Source of the DNA: Prolixibacter denitrificans
GTDB taxonomy: Bacteria > Bacteroidota > Bacteroidia > Bacteroidales > Prolixibacteraceae
Assembly (NCBI RefSeq): GCF_003014495.1
Contig: NZ_PYGC01000003.1
Coordinates: 124,001 to 188,000, forward strand
Reading direction: 5' to 3'
DNA: 64,000 nt
Below are positions 43,053 through 50,938 of the stretch, in pieces; positions within the stretch are counted from its first letter, which is position 1, and each line of letters starts with the position of its first letter. The translations under genes were made by a program, and so were the position numbers. The notes under the pieces are model-generated. The model made no database searches. It worked only from the letters and a program-made list of their open reading frames with translations, and was not told the DNA's origin.

Positions 43053-44351
43053 TTAATCCTTCTTTATCCCAAAATTCCTGTCAATCTTAATCAGTTTGGC
43101 CATGATGAATCCGGGGATGGTACACAACATCACCCATACGAAGAAGTGCTGATAGCCGACTGTTTCCTGTATCCAGCCCGACACCATGCCCGGCACCATC
43201 ATTCCCAGGGCCATGATTCCGGTGCTGAAAGCAAAATGCGCCGTCTGGTATTTCCCGGCCGACACGTACAACATGTACAGCGTGTAGGCCGTAAATCCGA
43301 ATCCGTAACCCAGCTGTTCCACTCCCACTGACGAAATGATGATCCATGTAGCCGACGGCTGAACATACGACAGGTACACGTACACCAGGTTCGGCAGGTT
43401 CATCGATAATACGAAGATCCACAGCAACCGGCCAAATCCCATTCGGGAAGCCAGCCAGCCTCCGAGTATTCCACCAACCGTCAGAGCAATGATACCCACC
43501 GTTCCGTAGGCCAGTCCCACCTGCTCGGTCGACAGCCCCAGGCCGCCCACACTCTTCGCGTCCAGCAAAAACGGCGACGCCATCTTCACGAGCTGCGATT
43601 CTCCCAGGCGAAACAACAACAAAAATCCAAGGATGGTCCAGATTTCCTTTTTCACGAAATAAGCCCGGATGGTTTCTCCGAACCCGGATAAAATCGTTTC
43701 AATACTCACCGATGCCTTCTGAACATCCTCATCGGGATGCGGCAGGAAGAACTTGTGATAAATGGCAAACAGCACAAACAGGATGGCCAGTACGATAAAG
43801 GTAAATGCCCAGGCATAAGCGATGCTCTTCTGCGACTCCGGTTCCCCAAAGTACGACGAGCCCTCGAGGTAGCCGGCCAGGATAACCAGTATCCCCTGCC
43901 CTGTCACCATGGCTATCCGGTAAAAGGTATTCCGGATACCCACAAAAAAGGCCTGCTCGTTTTCGGTCAGTCCCATCATGTAGAAGCCGTCCACCGAGAT
44001 GTCGTGCGTGGCCGAGCTAAACGCCAGCAACCAGAAAAATGCCAGTGTTCCTTTGAAGAAAAAAGTGGTGGGAAGCGTAAACGCCACGCCGGCCAGTCCC
44101 GCCCCGATGAACAGCTGCATGGTGACAATCCACCAACGCTTGCTCTTCAGCAGTTCCACGATGGGGCTCCAAAAGGGTTTAATCACCCACGGGAGATAGA
44201 GCCAGCTGGTATAAAAAGCAATTTCGGTGTTCGAAATATTCAGACGTTTATACATGATAACCGACACGGTCATCACAACGATGTACGGCATCCCCTCAGC
44301 GAAATAGACGGTAGGAATCCAGCTCCAGGGGTTTTTCTTTTTCTGCGGCAT
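43053..44351 (-). CDS. AmpG-like MFS transporter
   Basis: A 432-residue protein with about twelve transmembrane segments. The start (WSWIPTVYFAEGMPYIVVMT) and the ATHDISVDGFYMMGL segment are typical of the AmpG/PAT branch of the major facilitator superfamily, which in other bacteria imports muropeptides. Bacteroidota relatives may carry other sugars. Its start lies 1 bp after the stop of the GNAT gene, so both are translated from one message. Confidence 0.82.
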   Translation of the reverse strand: MPQKKKNPWSWIPTVYFAEGMPYIVVMTVSVIMYKRLNISNTEIAFYTSWLYLPWVIKPFWSPIVELLKSKRWWIVTMQLFIGAGLAGVAFTLPTTFFFKGTLAFFWLLAFSSATHDISVDGFYMMGLTENEQAFFVGIRNTFYRIAMVTGQGILVILAGYLEGSSYFGEPESQKSIAYAWAFTFIVLAILFVLFAIYHKFFLPHPDEDVQKASVSIETILSGFGETIRAYFVKKEIWTILGFLLLFRLGESQLVKMASPFLLDAKSVGGLGLSTEQVGLAYGTVGIIALTVGGILGGWLASRMGFGRLLWIFVLSMNLPNLVYVYLSYVQPSATWIIISSVGVEQLGYGFGFTAYTLYMLYVSAGKYQTAHFAFSTGIMALGMMVPGMVSGWIQETVGYQHFFVWVMLCTIPGFIMAKLIKIDRNFGIKKD

Positions 44352-44352
44352 G

Positions 44353-44850
44353 CTATTCTTCGGTATTAATGGGCCGTTCGAGGTACGGATAAACAGGTTC
44401 GGTGAAGTGATATTTCCGGTACAGCTTCTCGCCGTCCTTCGACGTGTGCAGCGCCACCTTGCTGATGCCCCGTATCTTTGCTTCGTCGAGCAACGCCTCC
44501 AGAATAACCGACGATACCCCCTGCCGGCGGGCTTCCGGAACGGTATACATGTTCAGGATATCGCCCTCGAGGTACATGGTTTTGTATCTGTCGCCCGGAA
44601 TCTCCTTGATGACCATCCCGCCAAAACTCACAACCCGTTCCTCCAGCTCGGCATAAAAGGCAATGAACCGGCCTTCGGTCAACGCCCGGTCAAAATAGCG
44701 CGTAAGGTCTTCCAGCAGTTTCAGTTTGTACCGCTCGTCCATTTCTCCCTGGAGCTCGGTGAGGTACCTCATCCGGTAAGCAACCAACAGCGGCACATCG
44801 CTGACGTCTGCTCTCCGGACAATCAGTTGGGCAGGATCGATTTTCATCAT
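44353..44850 (-). CDS. GNAT-family N-acetyltransferase
   Basis: A 165-residue GNAT protein. The acetyl-CoA-binding motif A is VPEARRQGVSSVILEALLDEA (Q/RxxGxG/S type), preceded by the beta4 strand and followed by ISKVALHTSKDGEKLYRKYHF, the motif B region. The start at the second ATG is also possible. It is the first gene of an operon with the AmpG-like transporter; acetylation of the transporter's substrate would be a natural but unproven link. Confidence 0.85.
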   Translation of the reverse strand: MMKIDPAQLIVRRADVSDVPLLVAYRMRYLTELQGEMDERYKLKLLEDLTRYFDRALTEGRFIAFYAELEERVVSFGGMVIKEIPGDRYKTMYLEGDILNMYTVPEARRQGVSSVILEALLDEAKIRGISKVALHTSKDGEKLYRKYHFTEPVYPYLERPINTEE

Positions 44851-45015
44851 ATTTGGGTTCAGATTCCGTAAGTTTTGTTAAACACATAAATGTAACACAG
44901 TTTTTCGGATGTAGGAGGAAGGATGGTATTCAATTTTCGCACAATAACGATTTCATTAGATTGACAGAAAAGCGAGATGGATTTCAAACTGCTCATCCCA
45001 AACCTCAAGCTCGTC

Positions 45016-45054
45016 AACAATAGAAACATCAGGAACCACAGGAACAACAGAAAC
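45016..45054. repeat. 9-bp AAC-type tandem repeat
   Basis: AACAATAGA, AACATCAGG, AACCACAGG, AACAACAGA, four units in exact 9-bp phase. Confidence 0.78.
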
Positions 45055-45085
45055 CTCTTCCCAACCTGAAACCTGGATACTGCAC

Positions 45086-45105
45086 GGCCACGATATATCG
45101 TGGCC
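45086..45105. repeat. Dispersed 20-bp palindrome, copy 5, with compensatory change
   Basis: GGCCACGATATATCGTGGCC. Relative to GGTCACGATATATCGTGACC both partners of the third base pair are changed (T-A to C-G), so self-complementarity is kept. This suggests selection on the hairpin or copying through a folded intermediate. Confidence 0.85.
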
Positions 45106-45139
45106 CCACTCAACCAGCACCAGCGGAACATCGAAGCCG

Positions 45140-45179
45140 AACAACAGTAACGATAGAAACAATAGCAACAACAGTAACG
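45140..45179. repeat. 9-bp AAC-type tandem repeat
   Basis: AACAACAGT, AACGATAGA, AACAATAGC, AACAACAGT in exact 9-bp phase, preceded by CATCGAAGCCG as at the 32.0, 42.5, 42.7, 42.9 and 43.0 kb loci. Confidence 0.8.
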
Positions 45180-45200
45180 GCTCAGTGTAACCTGAAACTT

Positions 45201-45538
45201 CTGCCATCTAACGCATCTCTTGAACCATCTAACCCGTCTCTTGAGCCAACTGCGGCGCTCCTTGAACCAACTCACCCCCCATCCTTGAACCAGTTGCGGT
45301 GGTCCTTACGCCGGTTAAGCTACGACTTGAGGTCACTAAATAGAAACTTGAGCGAACTAACCTATTCCTGACGCCGGAAACTTTTAGCCTTATGCAGGAA
45401 ACATTTAGCCTTACGCCGACAAAAATTAGCCCGGAGCAAAGAGAATTTAGCTTTATGCCAACTGGTTTTATCCTTATGACGGTAAAAATTATCACAAACA
45501 CGGAAAAATATAGCCTTGAATGGGTTGCGGAAAGCATT
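45201..45538. repeat. 21-bp tandem array, about 16 units (array 2)
   Basis: Units of 21 bp ending in CTT or similar and beginning GAACC, ACGCC or ATGCC run from 45201 to 45538; examples are ACGCCGGAAACTTTTAGCCT(T) at 45371 and ATGCAGGAAACATTTAGCCT(T) at 45392. One unit (45264-45286) is 23 bp, with an extra two bases in a C run. The sequence of the units differs from array 1 at 39.2 kb, but the period is the same. The first units are GC-rich and the later ones AT-rich, so the array has drifted along its length. Confidence 0.85.
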
Positions 45539-45667
45539 TGGGGTGTTGTTCTTTTCCCCGGGGGCATTGACCGGGAAATTACCAGGCATGGGTTGGTCGG
45601 TGAAGGTGAAGAAACGTTTCTTCCGTCGTCCGGAGATTGCCGGGGCATTTGGTGGGATACCGCTAAG

Positions 45668-45909
45668 ATTCTGTCACCCCTTCGGGGTTCGGAATGATTA
45701 ATTCCAGCCGTTTGTCCAACAACCCTGCCATCCCTTCGGGATTGTGCAGTTGCAAAGATTTGTTCCTTTGAAGGATGAAACAATTACAGAAACTAAATAT
45801 TCATTTAGCTTTTTCTATGCTGGGATATTTTAAAATCCCGAAGGGATGACATGATTGTAGCAGAGCGATGATAGCGATTGGGCATGAACCCCGAGGGGGT
45901 GACAGAATA
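45668..45909. repeat. Inverted pair of an ~80-bp dispersed repeat
   Basis: CTGTCACCCCTTCGGGGTT (from 45670) and CCATCCCTTCGGGATT (from 45728) recur in reverse order and orientation as AATCCCGAAGGGATG (45834) and AACCCCGAGGGGGTGACAG (45888). A third, direct copy lies at 59107-59191. The paired copies could fold into a ~240-base hairpin. Confidence 0.75.
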
Positions 45910-46180
45910 TCCAACAATCCGCTAAAACTTCACAATCGGATAGTGCCCGCAGCCTGCGAGGCTTTGATACCATGCATTCCATAAGTTTTATTGGGTAAAC
46001 AATAAGTTCTGAGAAATATTTTCTAACTTGAAAAACCCTAACGCTCAATAAAGATGGACAAATATTTACATACAAAGCGTTCTCTACAGGTGTGTTTTCC
46101 ACCCTATATCGGTTGGAAAGAACACCTTTTCGTGAAGCTAAAAGAAAAATAAACGTATTACGCATACAACAACATTCTGC
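45907..46180. repeat. Cassette-associated long repeat, copy 1
   Basis: Matches copy 3 (49115-49387) over its whole length and copy 2 (47418-47563) over the last ~145 bp. The core runs from CCCTAACGCTCAA (46036) through a hairpin-forming middle (GGTGTGTTTTCC ... GGAAAGAACACC around ATATCGG) to ACAACAACATTCTGC. The position equivalent to GTTAGAT of copy 3 is degenerate here. Confidence 0.75.
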
Positions 46181-46215
46181 ATAATTTAAACGAATCGAAG
46201 CAAACTAAACTTAGA

Positions 46216-46854
46216 ATGAGAAATTTAATCTGTTTGATTTTTTTAATTATTTCATTGACAACGCAAGCGCAAGAACCTAAAAAGATTTCTTATGACTTGT
46301 ATTTGAAATATTCTTGCGACAGCATGATGATTAAATCGAATGGATTTTGGTTAACAAAAAATGAGAACGATTCTACTTATAGCTTCATGCCTGATTCAGA
46401 TGGGACATGCATACTTCCAGAGAAAGGGATTTATAATTTAGAGTTATATTCTCCAAAGGGAAATTTAAGGAGAAGTATTGAAATTGATTCCGATAAAATT
46501 GACACCTTGATTATTCCTCCAATTTATCTTTCCTCAACATCAGAACATATTGGACCAACTTATTATTTCTATGTTTATTGTGGTGAAAAATGTCATGGAA
46601 AATACATGATTTATAGAAATACTGGAGAATTATGGCAAAAAGGAAGATTTAAAAATGGGCAATTAGGAAAGTTGACAACTTATCTAAAGAATGGACAAAT
46701 TGAATCCTTAAAAAAGAACGGATTTCTAAACGATAAAAATATTGAGTACGATGAAAATGGGAAACTACTGATGGAGTTTAAGTTCTTCCTGCTTTATTCA
46801 AAAGTTAAACTATATAACCCAAAGACAAATGATTATTTATCAAGAAGTTTTTGA
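46216..46854 (+). CDS. Exported protein with MORN/YwqK-like repeats (cassette gene 1)
   Basis: Signal peptide (ends LTTQAQ, residue 19). The C-terminal half has short beta-hairpin repeats of the YwqK/MORN type (GKYMIYRNTGELWQKGRFKN; GKLTTYLKNGQIESLKKNG; IEYDENGKLLMEFKF). Such repeats occur in surface proteins and in putative immunity proteins of polymorphic toxin systems. It is AT-rich compared with the genes before 45 kb. No partner toxin gene is adjacent. Confidence 0.7.
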   Translation: MRNLICLIFLIISLTTQAQEPKKISYDLYLKYSCDSMMIKSNGFWLTKNENDSTYSFMPDSDGTCILPEKGIYNLELYSPKGNLRRSIEIDSDKIDTLIIPPIYLSSTSEHIGPTYYFYVYCGEKCHGKYMIYRNTGELWQKGRFKNGQLGKLTTYLKNGQIESLKKNGFLNDKNIEYDENGKLLMEFKFFLLYSKVKLYNPKTNDYLSRSF

Positions 46855-46922
46855 GGACATTATTAATAAAATACGTTTGCTAATACATTGTAAAAGGCAT
46901 TTAAGCCAAACTCAAACGAACA

Positions 46923-47423
46923 ATGAATCCTGGTATGACAAACCATCAACCTGACATAAAACTTAGACCAACGAAGATTCCGGACTTAGATATTTTGTTT
47001 CAATTTCAAACTGACAAAGAAAGTGGATACTTAGCTGCATTTATGCCAAAAGACCCAACGGACAAAGCTGCTTACATCAGCAAATACACAAAATTGCTGG
47101 ATGACCCAACCGTCAATAATCAAACCATCACCCTTAATAATATTATCGTAGGAAGCGTTGCTAAGTTTGTCATGGAAGGTCATACCGAAATTACTTATTG
47201 GATTGACCGAAAATTTTGGGGACAAGGCATTGCCACAAAAGCACTAAAAGAATTTCTGACCATTGAAACCACCAGACCAATTTTCGGACGAGTTGCATTT
47301 GACAATTTGGGTTCACAGAGAGTATTGGAAAAATGTGGTTTTTACAAAGTCGGCACCGATAAGGGATTTGCCAATGCCCGACAAATGGAAATAGAAGAAT
47401 TTATTTATAAACTTGAATCCTAA
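46923..47423 (+). CDS. GNAT-family N-acetyltransferase (cassette gene 2)
   Basis: A RimJ/RimL-like GNAT of 166 residues (the ATG at 46935 is an alternative start). Motif A is FWGQGIATKALKEFLTIE, and GRVAFDNLGSQRVLEKCGF is the typical C-terminal half with the conserved Asn. Its stop codon TAA lies inside TCCTAAC, the first bases of copy 2 of the long repeat, as expected for a gene fitted to a cassette-type recombination site. GNAT genes are frequent integron cassettes. Confidence 0.88.
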   Translation: MNPGMTNHQPDIKLRPTKIPDLDILFQFQTDKESGYLAAFMPKDPTDKAAYISKYTKLLDDPTVNNQTITLNNIIVGSVAKFVMEGHTEITYWIDRKFWGQGIATKALKEFLTIETTRPIFGRVAFDNLGSQRVLEKCGFYKVGTDKGFANARQMEIEEFIYKLES

Positions 47424-47563
47424 CGCTCAATGAAGATGGACAAAGACTTACATACGAAGCGTTCTCTGAAAGTGTGTTTTCCGCCCCATATGGGTATGGA
47501 AAGAACACCTTTTCATGAAGCTCAAAGAAAAATAAACGTATTACGCTTACAACAACGTTAACG
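47418..47563. repeat. Cassette-associated long repeat, copy 2 (possible long attC)
   Basis: 146 bp from TCCTAAC, which includes the GNAT stop codon, to GTTAACG. Ends resemble the R'' (RYYYAAC) and R' (GTTRRRY) boxes of attC sites. The middle contains GTGTGTTTTCC and GGAAAGAACAC, which can pair around CCCCATATGGG. Confidence 0.5.
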
Positions 47564-47589
47564 TTCATTTTAAAAGACAAGAAATTAGC

Positions 47590-48042
47590 ATGATTGAGAA
47601 ACTGAAAATATTCAAGAATAAACTATTCATATTAATGATTGTGTCTTTTGCAGTGACTTATCTTGGCGGACAAGATGCAATAACTTCAACAATTTTATAC
47701 AATAAATTGGATTTGACTAATCCAATCAAATTTCAAATCGAGGATAAATACAATAAAAAAGAGAACGGACAGAGTTTCCCTGACTTGAATTTTAGAGGTA
47801 AAATTGTAGGAACAGACGATGAAAAAGAAATTAAAGTTAGTAAAGGAGATTTTGACAAACATGAGATTGGACAAATCATAAAAGTATACAAAACAAAATC
47901 CGACGAATTTATGACAGAACATGAAATTGACAATCAAGGGATAATTCATATTGGAAAAACAGGATTTTCATTTGTATTTATTCCTACTATTATCTTTTTC
48001 ACGTTAGGACTTTTTTGTTTGATAGTAATTTTAAAAAAATAA
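47590..48042 (+). CDS. Small membrane protein of unknown function (cassette gene 3)
   Basis: A 150-residue protein with one N-terminal and one C-terminal transmembrane segment (LFILMIVSFAVTYLGG; FVFIPTIIFFTLGLFCLIVI) and a hydrophilic middle of beta character. The layout is that of DUF3592-like proteins, but the match is not firm. AT-rich. Confidence 0.6.
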   Translation: MIEKLKIFKNKLFILMIVSFAVTYLGGQDAITSTILYNKLDLTNPIKFQIEDKYNKKENGQSFPDLNFRGKIVGTDDEKEIKVSKGDFDKHEIGQIIKVYKTKSDEFMTEHEIDNQGIIHIGKTGFSFVFIPTIIFFTLGLFCLIVILKK

Positions 48043-48196
48043 AAAAACGAAACGCTGACACAGTACATATTGCAGGGCGGGTTCAGTGGTGCGGCATCCT
48101 CGGATTCTCTCATCGCCGTTCAGTCCTACCGGATGTAAACACGCTCCGAAATCCGCCCCGACAACATTATCAGACATGTCAACTTAAAACTCAACG
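48043..48196. other. Long imperfect palindrome between cassette genes
   Basis: The gap contains TGACA ... TTGCAGGGCGG on the left and CCGCCCCGACAA ... TGTCA on the right, nested inverted repeats that give a long interrupted stem. It is in the place of a recombination site but its ends do not match the attC consensus well. Confidence 0.4.
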
Positions 48197-48598
48197 ATGA
48201 AATTTAATAGAAAATCGATATTGAATTTATTAGTGGTTTTATTAATGCTTGCAGCTATTTATCTATATGATAGCCACAAATTGCATAGTGTTAAGAGAAA
48301 TTCTCTATATTCGATAGGCATCGTAACAGGTGTCCATGGTTTGGCACGAGGAGGAAAAGCAATAGAATATGGATTTTCATACCAGAAAAGGAATTATAAA
48401 GGAGATTTTCCAACAAACCTTCCAGATGAACAAACATCAAGATTAATTGACAAAAGATTTTTAGTTGTTTTTGATTCAATTCGTCCATCATGGAATAGGA
48501 TAATTTTAAAGTATGAAATAAACGATAGTAGTAAGAATCCTACCAATGGGTGGAAAAAGATTCCATCACAAGTAATAAAAACAACACATAACAATTAA
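48197..48598 (+). CDS. Small membrane-anchored protein of unknown function (cassette gene 4)
   Basis: A 133-residue protein with a single N-terminal membrane segment (ILNLLVVLLMLAAIYLYD). The rest (GIVTGVHGLARGGKAIEYGF; NYKGDFPTNLPDEQTSRLID) is a small beta domain of the kind found in single-pass envelope proteins of Bacteroidota. The stop codon falls within the following attC-like site. Confidence 0.6.
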   Translation: MKFNRKSILNLLVVLLMLAAIYLYDSHKLHSVKRNSLYSIGIVTGVHGLARGGKAIEYGFSYQKRNYKGDFPTNLPDEQTSRLIDKRFLVVFDSIRPSWNRIILKYEINDSSKNPTNGWKKIPSQVIKTTHNN

Positions 48599-48667
48599 TC
48601 AACGGCATAGCGGGCTGATAAGTTTGCATTTCAAAATGCGCAACGTTTCATACCACCGCCGTTGGGC
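48586..48667. repeat. attC-like site following cassette gene 4
   Basis: 82 bp from ACATAAC to GTTGGGC, which fits the GTTRRRY end box. Internal arms CAACGGC (48600-48606) and GCCGTTG (48658-48664) pair perfectly, and TTGCATTT/AAAATGCGCAA forms the tip. The TAA stop of the gene lies inside it. Confidence 0.5.
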
Positions 48668-48681
48668 ATAACCTAAGAAAA

Positions 48682-49059
48682 ATGAAAACTACGTTTTACA
48701 TATCAACCTTTTTGATTTTCCTTTATTCTTGTTCAACTTCAAGAAAAGAGACGAATCGCGTTAATGACATAGAACCAGGAATGACAGTTGAAAACGTTAT
48801 TGAAACCTTGAATATTGAAACCTCTGATTTATACATCATTCAGGAACCACCTTTAATCTATCGTGGAATTACTGCGACTTTAGATGACTCAACAGAAATC
48901 GCAATTTCATTTGAGAGAACGCCAGCCAATCACCATGACATTTCAAAAGAAAAAGCGTTGGAAACAATAAAGAAATTGAAAATAGATGGATTCGCCTGGA
49001 AAGAGAAAAATGGAAATGGTGGAATAAAAGGAAATAGACCAATATTCTGGGTTGAATAA
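48682..49059 (+). CDS. Small lipoprotein of unknown function (cassette gene 5)
   Basis: A 125-residue lipoprotein (IFLYSC, Cys17). The mature region begins with VNDIEPGMTVENVIETLNIE, a pattern seen in SmpA/OmlA-like (BamE) folds, followed by two or three strands. The family resemblance is weak. AT-rich; + strand like all its neighbours. Confidence 0.6.
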   Translation: MKTTFYISTFLIFLYSCSTSRKETNRVNDIEPGMTVENVIETLNIETSDLYIIQEPPLIYRGITATLDDSTEIAISFERTPANHHDISKEKALETIKKLKIDGFAWKEKNGNGGIKGNRPIFWVE

Positions 49060-49385
49060 AGAACGTGTAAAACAAACAGCCGCAATCAATCCTCCCGCCC
49101 CCGAAAGGGAAATAGGACATCAAACAATCCGTTAAAATTACGCAACCGGATGGTGCCCTCCCCGAACTATTGTCCCTTGAATTTACAGTTGCTCCAAACA
49201 TGATTTTCACAGGTGAACAATAAGTTTTAAGGAAATATTTTCTAACTTGAAAAGCCTAACGCTCAATGAAGATGGACAACAATTTACATACGATACGTTC
49301 TCTGCAGGTGTGTTTTCCACCCCATATGGGTATGGAAAGAGGACCTTTTCCTGAGGTAAACGTACTGCATTTACAACTACGTTAG
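49060..49385. other. 326-bp gap filled mostly by the long repeat, copy 3
   Basis: Apart from about 55 bp after gene 5 the gap consists of copy 3 of the cassette-associated repeat. The first part (CAATCCGTTAAAATTACG, then CCGGATGGTGCCC) also matches 45915-45950. No gene is seen. Confidence 0.7.
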
Positions 49386-49387
49386 AT
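49115..49387. repeat. Cassette-associated long repeat, copy 3 (attC-like 3' part)
   Basis: The 134-bp 3' part, 49254-49387, begins GCCTAAC (a perfect RYYYAAC box) and ends GTTAGAT, close to GTTRRRY and identical to the R' box of the well-known aadA1 attC. The ATG of the next frame begins within the end box (GTTAGATGGC). Central arms GGTGTGTTTTCC and GGAAAGAGGACC flank CCCATATGGG. Confidence 0.55.
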
Positions 49388-49397
49388 GGCATTTAAA

Positions 49398-50099
49398 ATG
49401 AAACAAATCGTATCAATCATACTTTTAATTTTAGTATTGACTTCTTGCCAAAATGGAGACGCCAAAAAAGTACGTCCTGAAATTCAAAAATCAGAAAAAA
49501 AGGTATTTCCATATTCTGGCATAGTGCTTTATGACCACTTTGACAATGAACTGCTTCTTGATACAATTACAAACCATTTCGAAGCACAATTTTCACCAGT
49601 TTACATTGGAAATTTAAAGGACTCAATACAATTGACTTATAAACCTTCCAAAATTGAAAATCGAACACCTGATTGGGATAAATACAAAAGACCAGCCCCA
49701 AATGATTTGCAAATCTATATAGACACTACTAAAACAATAGGTTTTCCAATGAGCGTTTGGGAATACTACAAAAAACCAGAATATCGAGTGGGTAAAAAAT
49801 CCTATCCTATTTTTATTGAAAACAAAAGTTCTGACACTTTAAGTATTGGTCTTGGAGATATTTTGCCAATGATTACGGAGACCAAAGACACCCTTGGAGA
49901 ATGGACAGAAATTGAAAGACCTTTTATTTACGACTGTGGAACAGGACTAACTGAGCTTTATCTGCCACCAAATGAAATTGTTATAACAGCATTAAGACAG
50001 AACTTTGGAACGACAAATACTAAGTTTAGAGTAAAATATGAACTCGCTGATAGTGCTGTTTATTCGAATGAAATAAATGGAAAAATACAAATTGAATAA
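49398..50099 (+). CDS. Lipoprotein of unknown function (cassette gene 6)
   Basis: The start at 49398 gives a lipoprotein signal (LVLTSC, Cys17); the ATG at 49386 would add four residues. The 230-residue mature domain is beta-rich (FPYSGIVLYDHFDN; YRVGKKSYPIFIENKSSDTL; PNEIVITALRQNFGTTNTKF), resembling an immunoglobulin-like sandwich. No family was recognised. Confidence 0.65.
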   Translation: MKQIVSIILLILVLTSCQNGDAKKVRPEIQKSEKKVFPYSGIVLYDHFDNELLLDTITNHFEAQFSPVYIGNLKDSIQLTYKPSKIENRTPDWDKYKRPAPNDLQIYIDTTKTIGFPMSVWEYYKKPEYRVGKKSYPIFIENKSSDTLSIGLGDILPMITETKDTLGEWTEIERPFIYDCGTGLTELYLPPNEIVITALRQNFGTTNTKFRVKYELADSAVYSNEINGKIQIE

Positions 50100-50111
50100 A
50101 AAAACGACAAC

Positions 50112-50180
50112 CGCTAACATATTGTCAGATGGCAGGCGGGAGATCGGGACCGTCCGACCACATACAAGTGAACGTTATGG
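50112..50180. repeat. attC-like site following cassette gene 6
   Basis: 69 bp from CGCTAAC to GTTATGG. The TAAC/GTTA ends pair, and inside them ATTGTCA and the word CCACATACAAGTG, shared with the sites at 53805 and 54232, form the next arms. Length is normal for an attC. Confidence 0.6.
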
Positions 50181-50233
50181 GCATTAAACTACACAACAAA
50201 AATCGTCTTCAGAATAATTAATAAAAACAGGCC

Positions 50234-50848
50234 ATGAGAAAACTAATCATCCTTTTAATAGCTAGTTTATTATTCTCTTGTAGCAGTAAAAAAGAAAATA
50301 ACAAAGGAAATTCGACCAAAACAATAAAATCTGAAAATATTAAAATTAAGAAGCATATTACGAATAAAAAGTTTGCAGCACTTTTAGATAAACTCGACAC
50401 ATTAAGTCTGCCATATAAAAATGGCTGCTTTGGAGAATATAAAGGCAATAATATACTTGATACATCAGAATATTCATTCCTGGTCAGAAATGTTTGGGAA
50501 TGCCCATATAGGAAAATACCTACTAAAAACAACTTTGAAATTATAATGTACCTTGTTCCTGCAGATGTATTATTACCAGTAATTAGGACTTATGACCTAA
50601 ATGGTAAAGAAATTGATTCAGAACAAATGTTTTTTGGTTATTGTGGTGGTGAACCTAGTTATTATCATACGGAACACTTTGAAATAGATAAGCGTTTAAA
50701 TATACACCACATTGATTCAACCTGGACTTGTGAGGTAGATTCATTATATAACGATATTGACAGCACGAGAGTTTTAAAAGTCAAAACATATCAATGGAAA
50801 ATCCAGGAAGACGGTCAAATAGTAAAAGAAAAAAATAACGCCCCATAA
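50234..50848 (+). CDS. Lipoprotein of unknown function (cassette gene 7)
   Basis: A 204-residue lipoprotein (LIASLLFSC, Cys16). After a lysine/asparagine-rich linker the body contains FVLVRNVWECPYRKIP-like and GYCGGEPSYYHTEHFEID segments with several aromatic strands. Its stop codon (CCATAAC) would be the R'' box of an attC site that is cut by the IS110-family element next to it. No family recognised. Confidence 0.65.
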   Translation: MRKLIILLIASLLFSCSSKKENNKGNSTKTIKSENIKIKKHITNKKFAALLDKLDTLSLPYKNGCFGEYKGNNILDTSEYSFLVRNVWECPYRKIPTKNNFEIIMYLVPADVLLPVIRTYDLNGKEIDSEQMFFGYCGGEPSYYHTEHFEIDKRLNIHHIDSTWTCEVDSLYNDIDSTRVLKVKTYQWKIQEDGQIVKEKNNAP

Positions 50849-50881
50849 CAAAGAACTGAGCTAAAAAGCAAGCCTCACCCC

Positions 50882-50938
50882 ATAATTTTTCTTTTAAAAC
50901 AACCTGTTTTTTGGGGGCTGTTCCAAAAGAAAAATTAT
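50882..50938. terminator. Bidirectional terminator-like hairpin
   Basis: ATAATTTTTCTTTT (50882-50895) and AAAAGAAAAATTAT (50925-50938) are perfect 14-bp arms with a 29-base loop. It overlaps the transposase stop codon and lies just after cassette gene 7, and could stop transcription from both sides. As it lies at the transposase 3' end it may also mark the end of the IS. Confidence 0.65.

Larger units (their letters stand above)
44851..46215. other. 1.36-kb gene-free region of layered repeats
   Basis: No credible gene is present; the 184-codon and shorter frames over 45229-45783 arise because a 21-bp array keeps frames open. Contents in order: 9-bp AAC repeats (45016-45054, 45140-45179), one 20-bp palindrome (45086), the second 21-bp array (45201-45538), an inverted pair of an ~80-bp repeat (45668-45747 and 45834-45909), and the first copy of the 145-bp cassette-associated repeat (to 46180). 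GC content drops towards 46 kb, where the cassette-like array begins. Confidence 0.75.

Noticed and set aside
43737-44369. 210-codon + strand frame
   Set aside because: It is antisense to the AmpG-like transporter; the transporter frame explains the sequence.
45201-45300. Transposon end or integrase remnant before the cassette array
   Set aside because: An integron integrase (tyrosine recombinase with R..H..R..Y motifs) was looked for on both strands from 44 to 57 kb and none was found; the sequence here is only the tandem array.
45229-45783. 184-codon minus-strand frame
   Set aside because: It runs through the second 21-bp array and a dispersed repeat, has no recognisable domain, and lacks a sensible start context.
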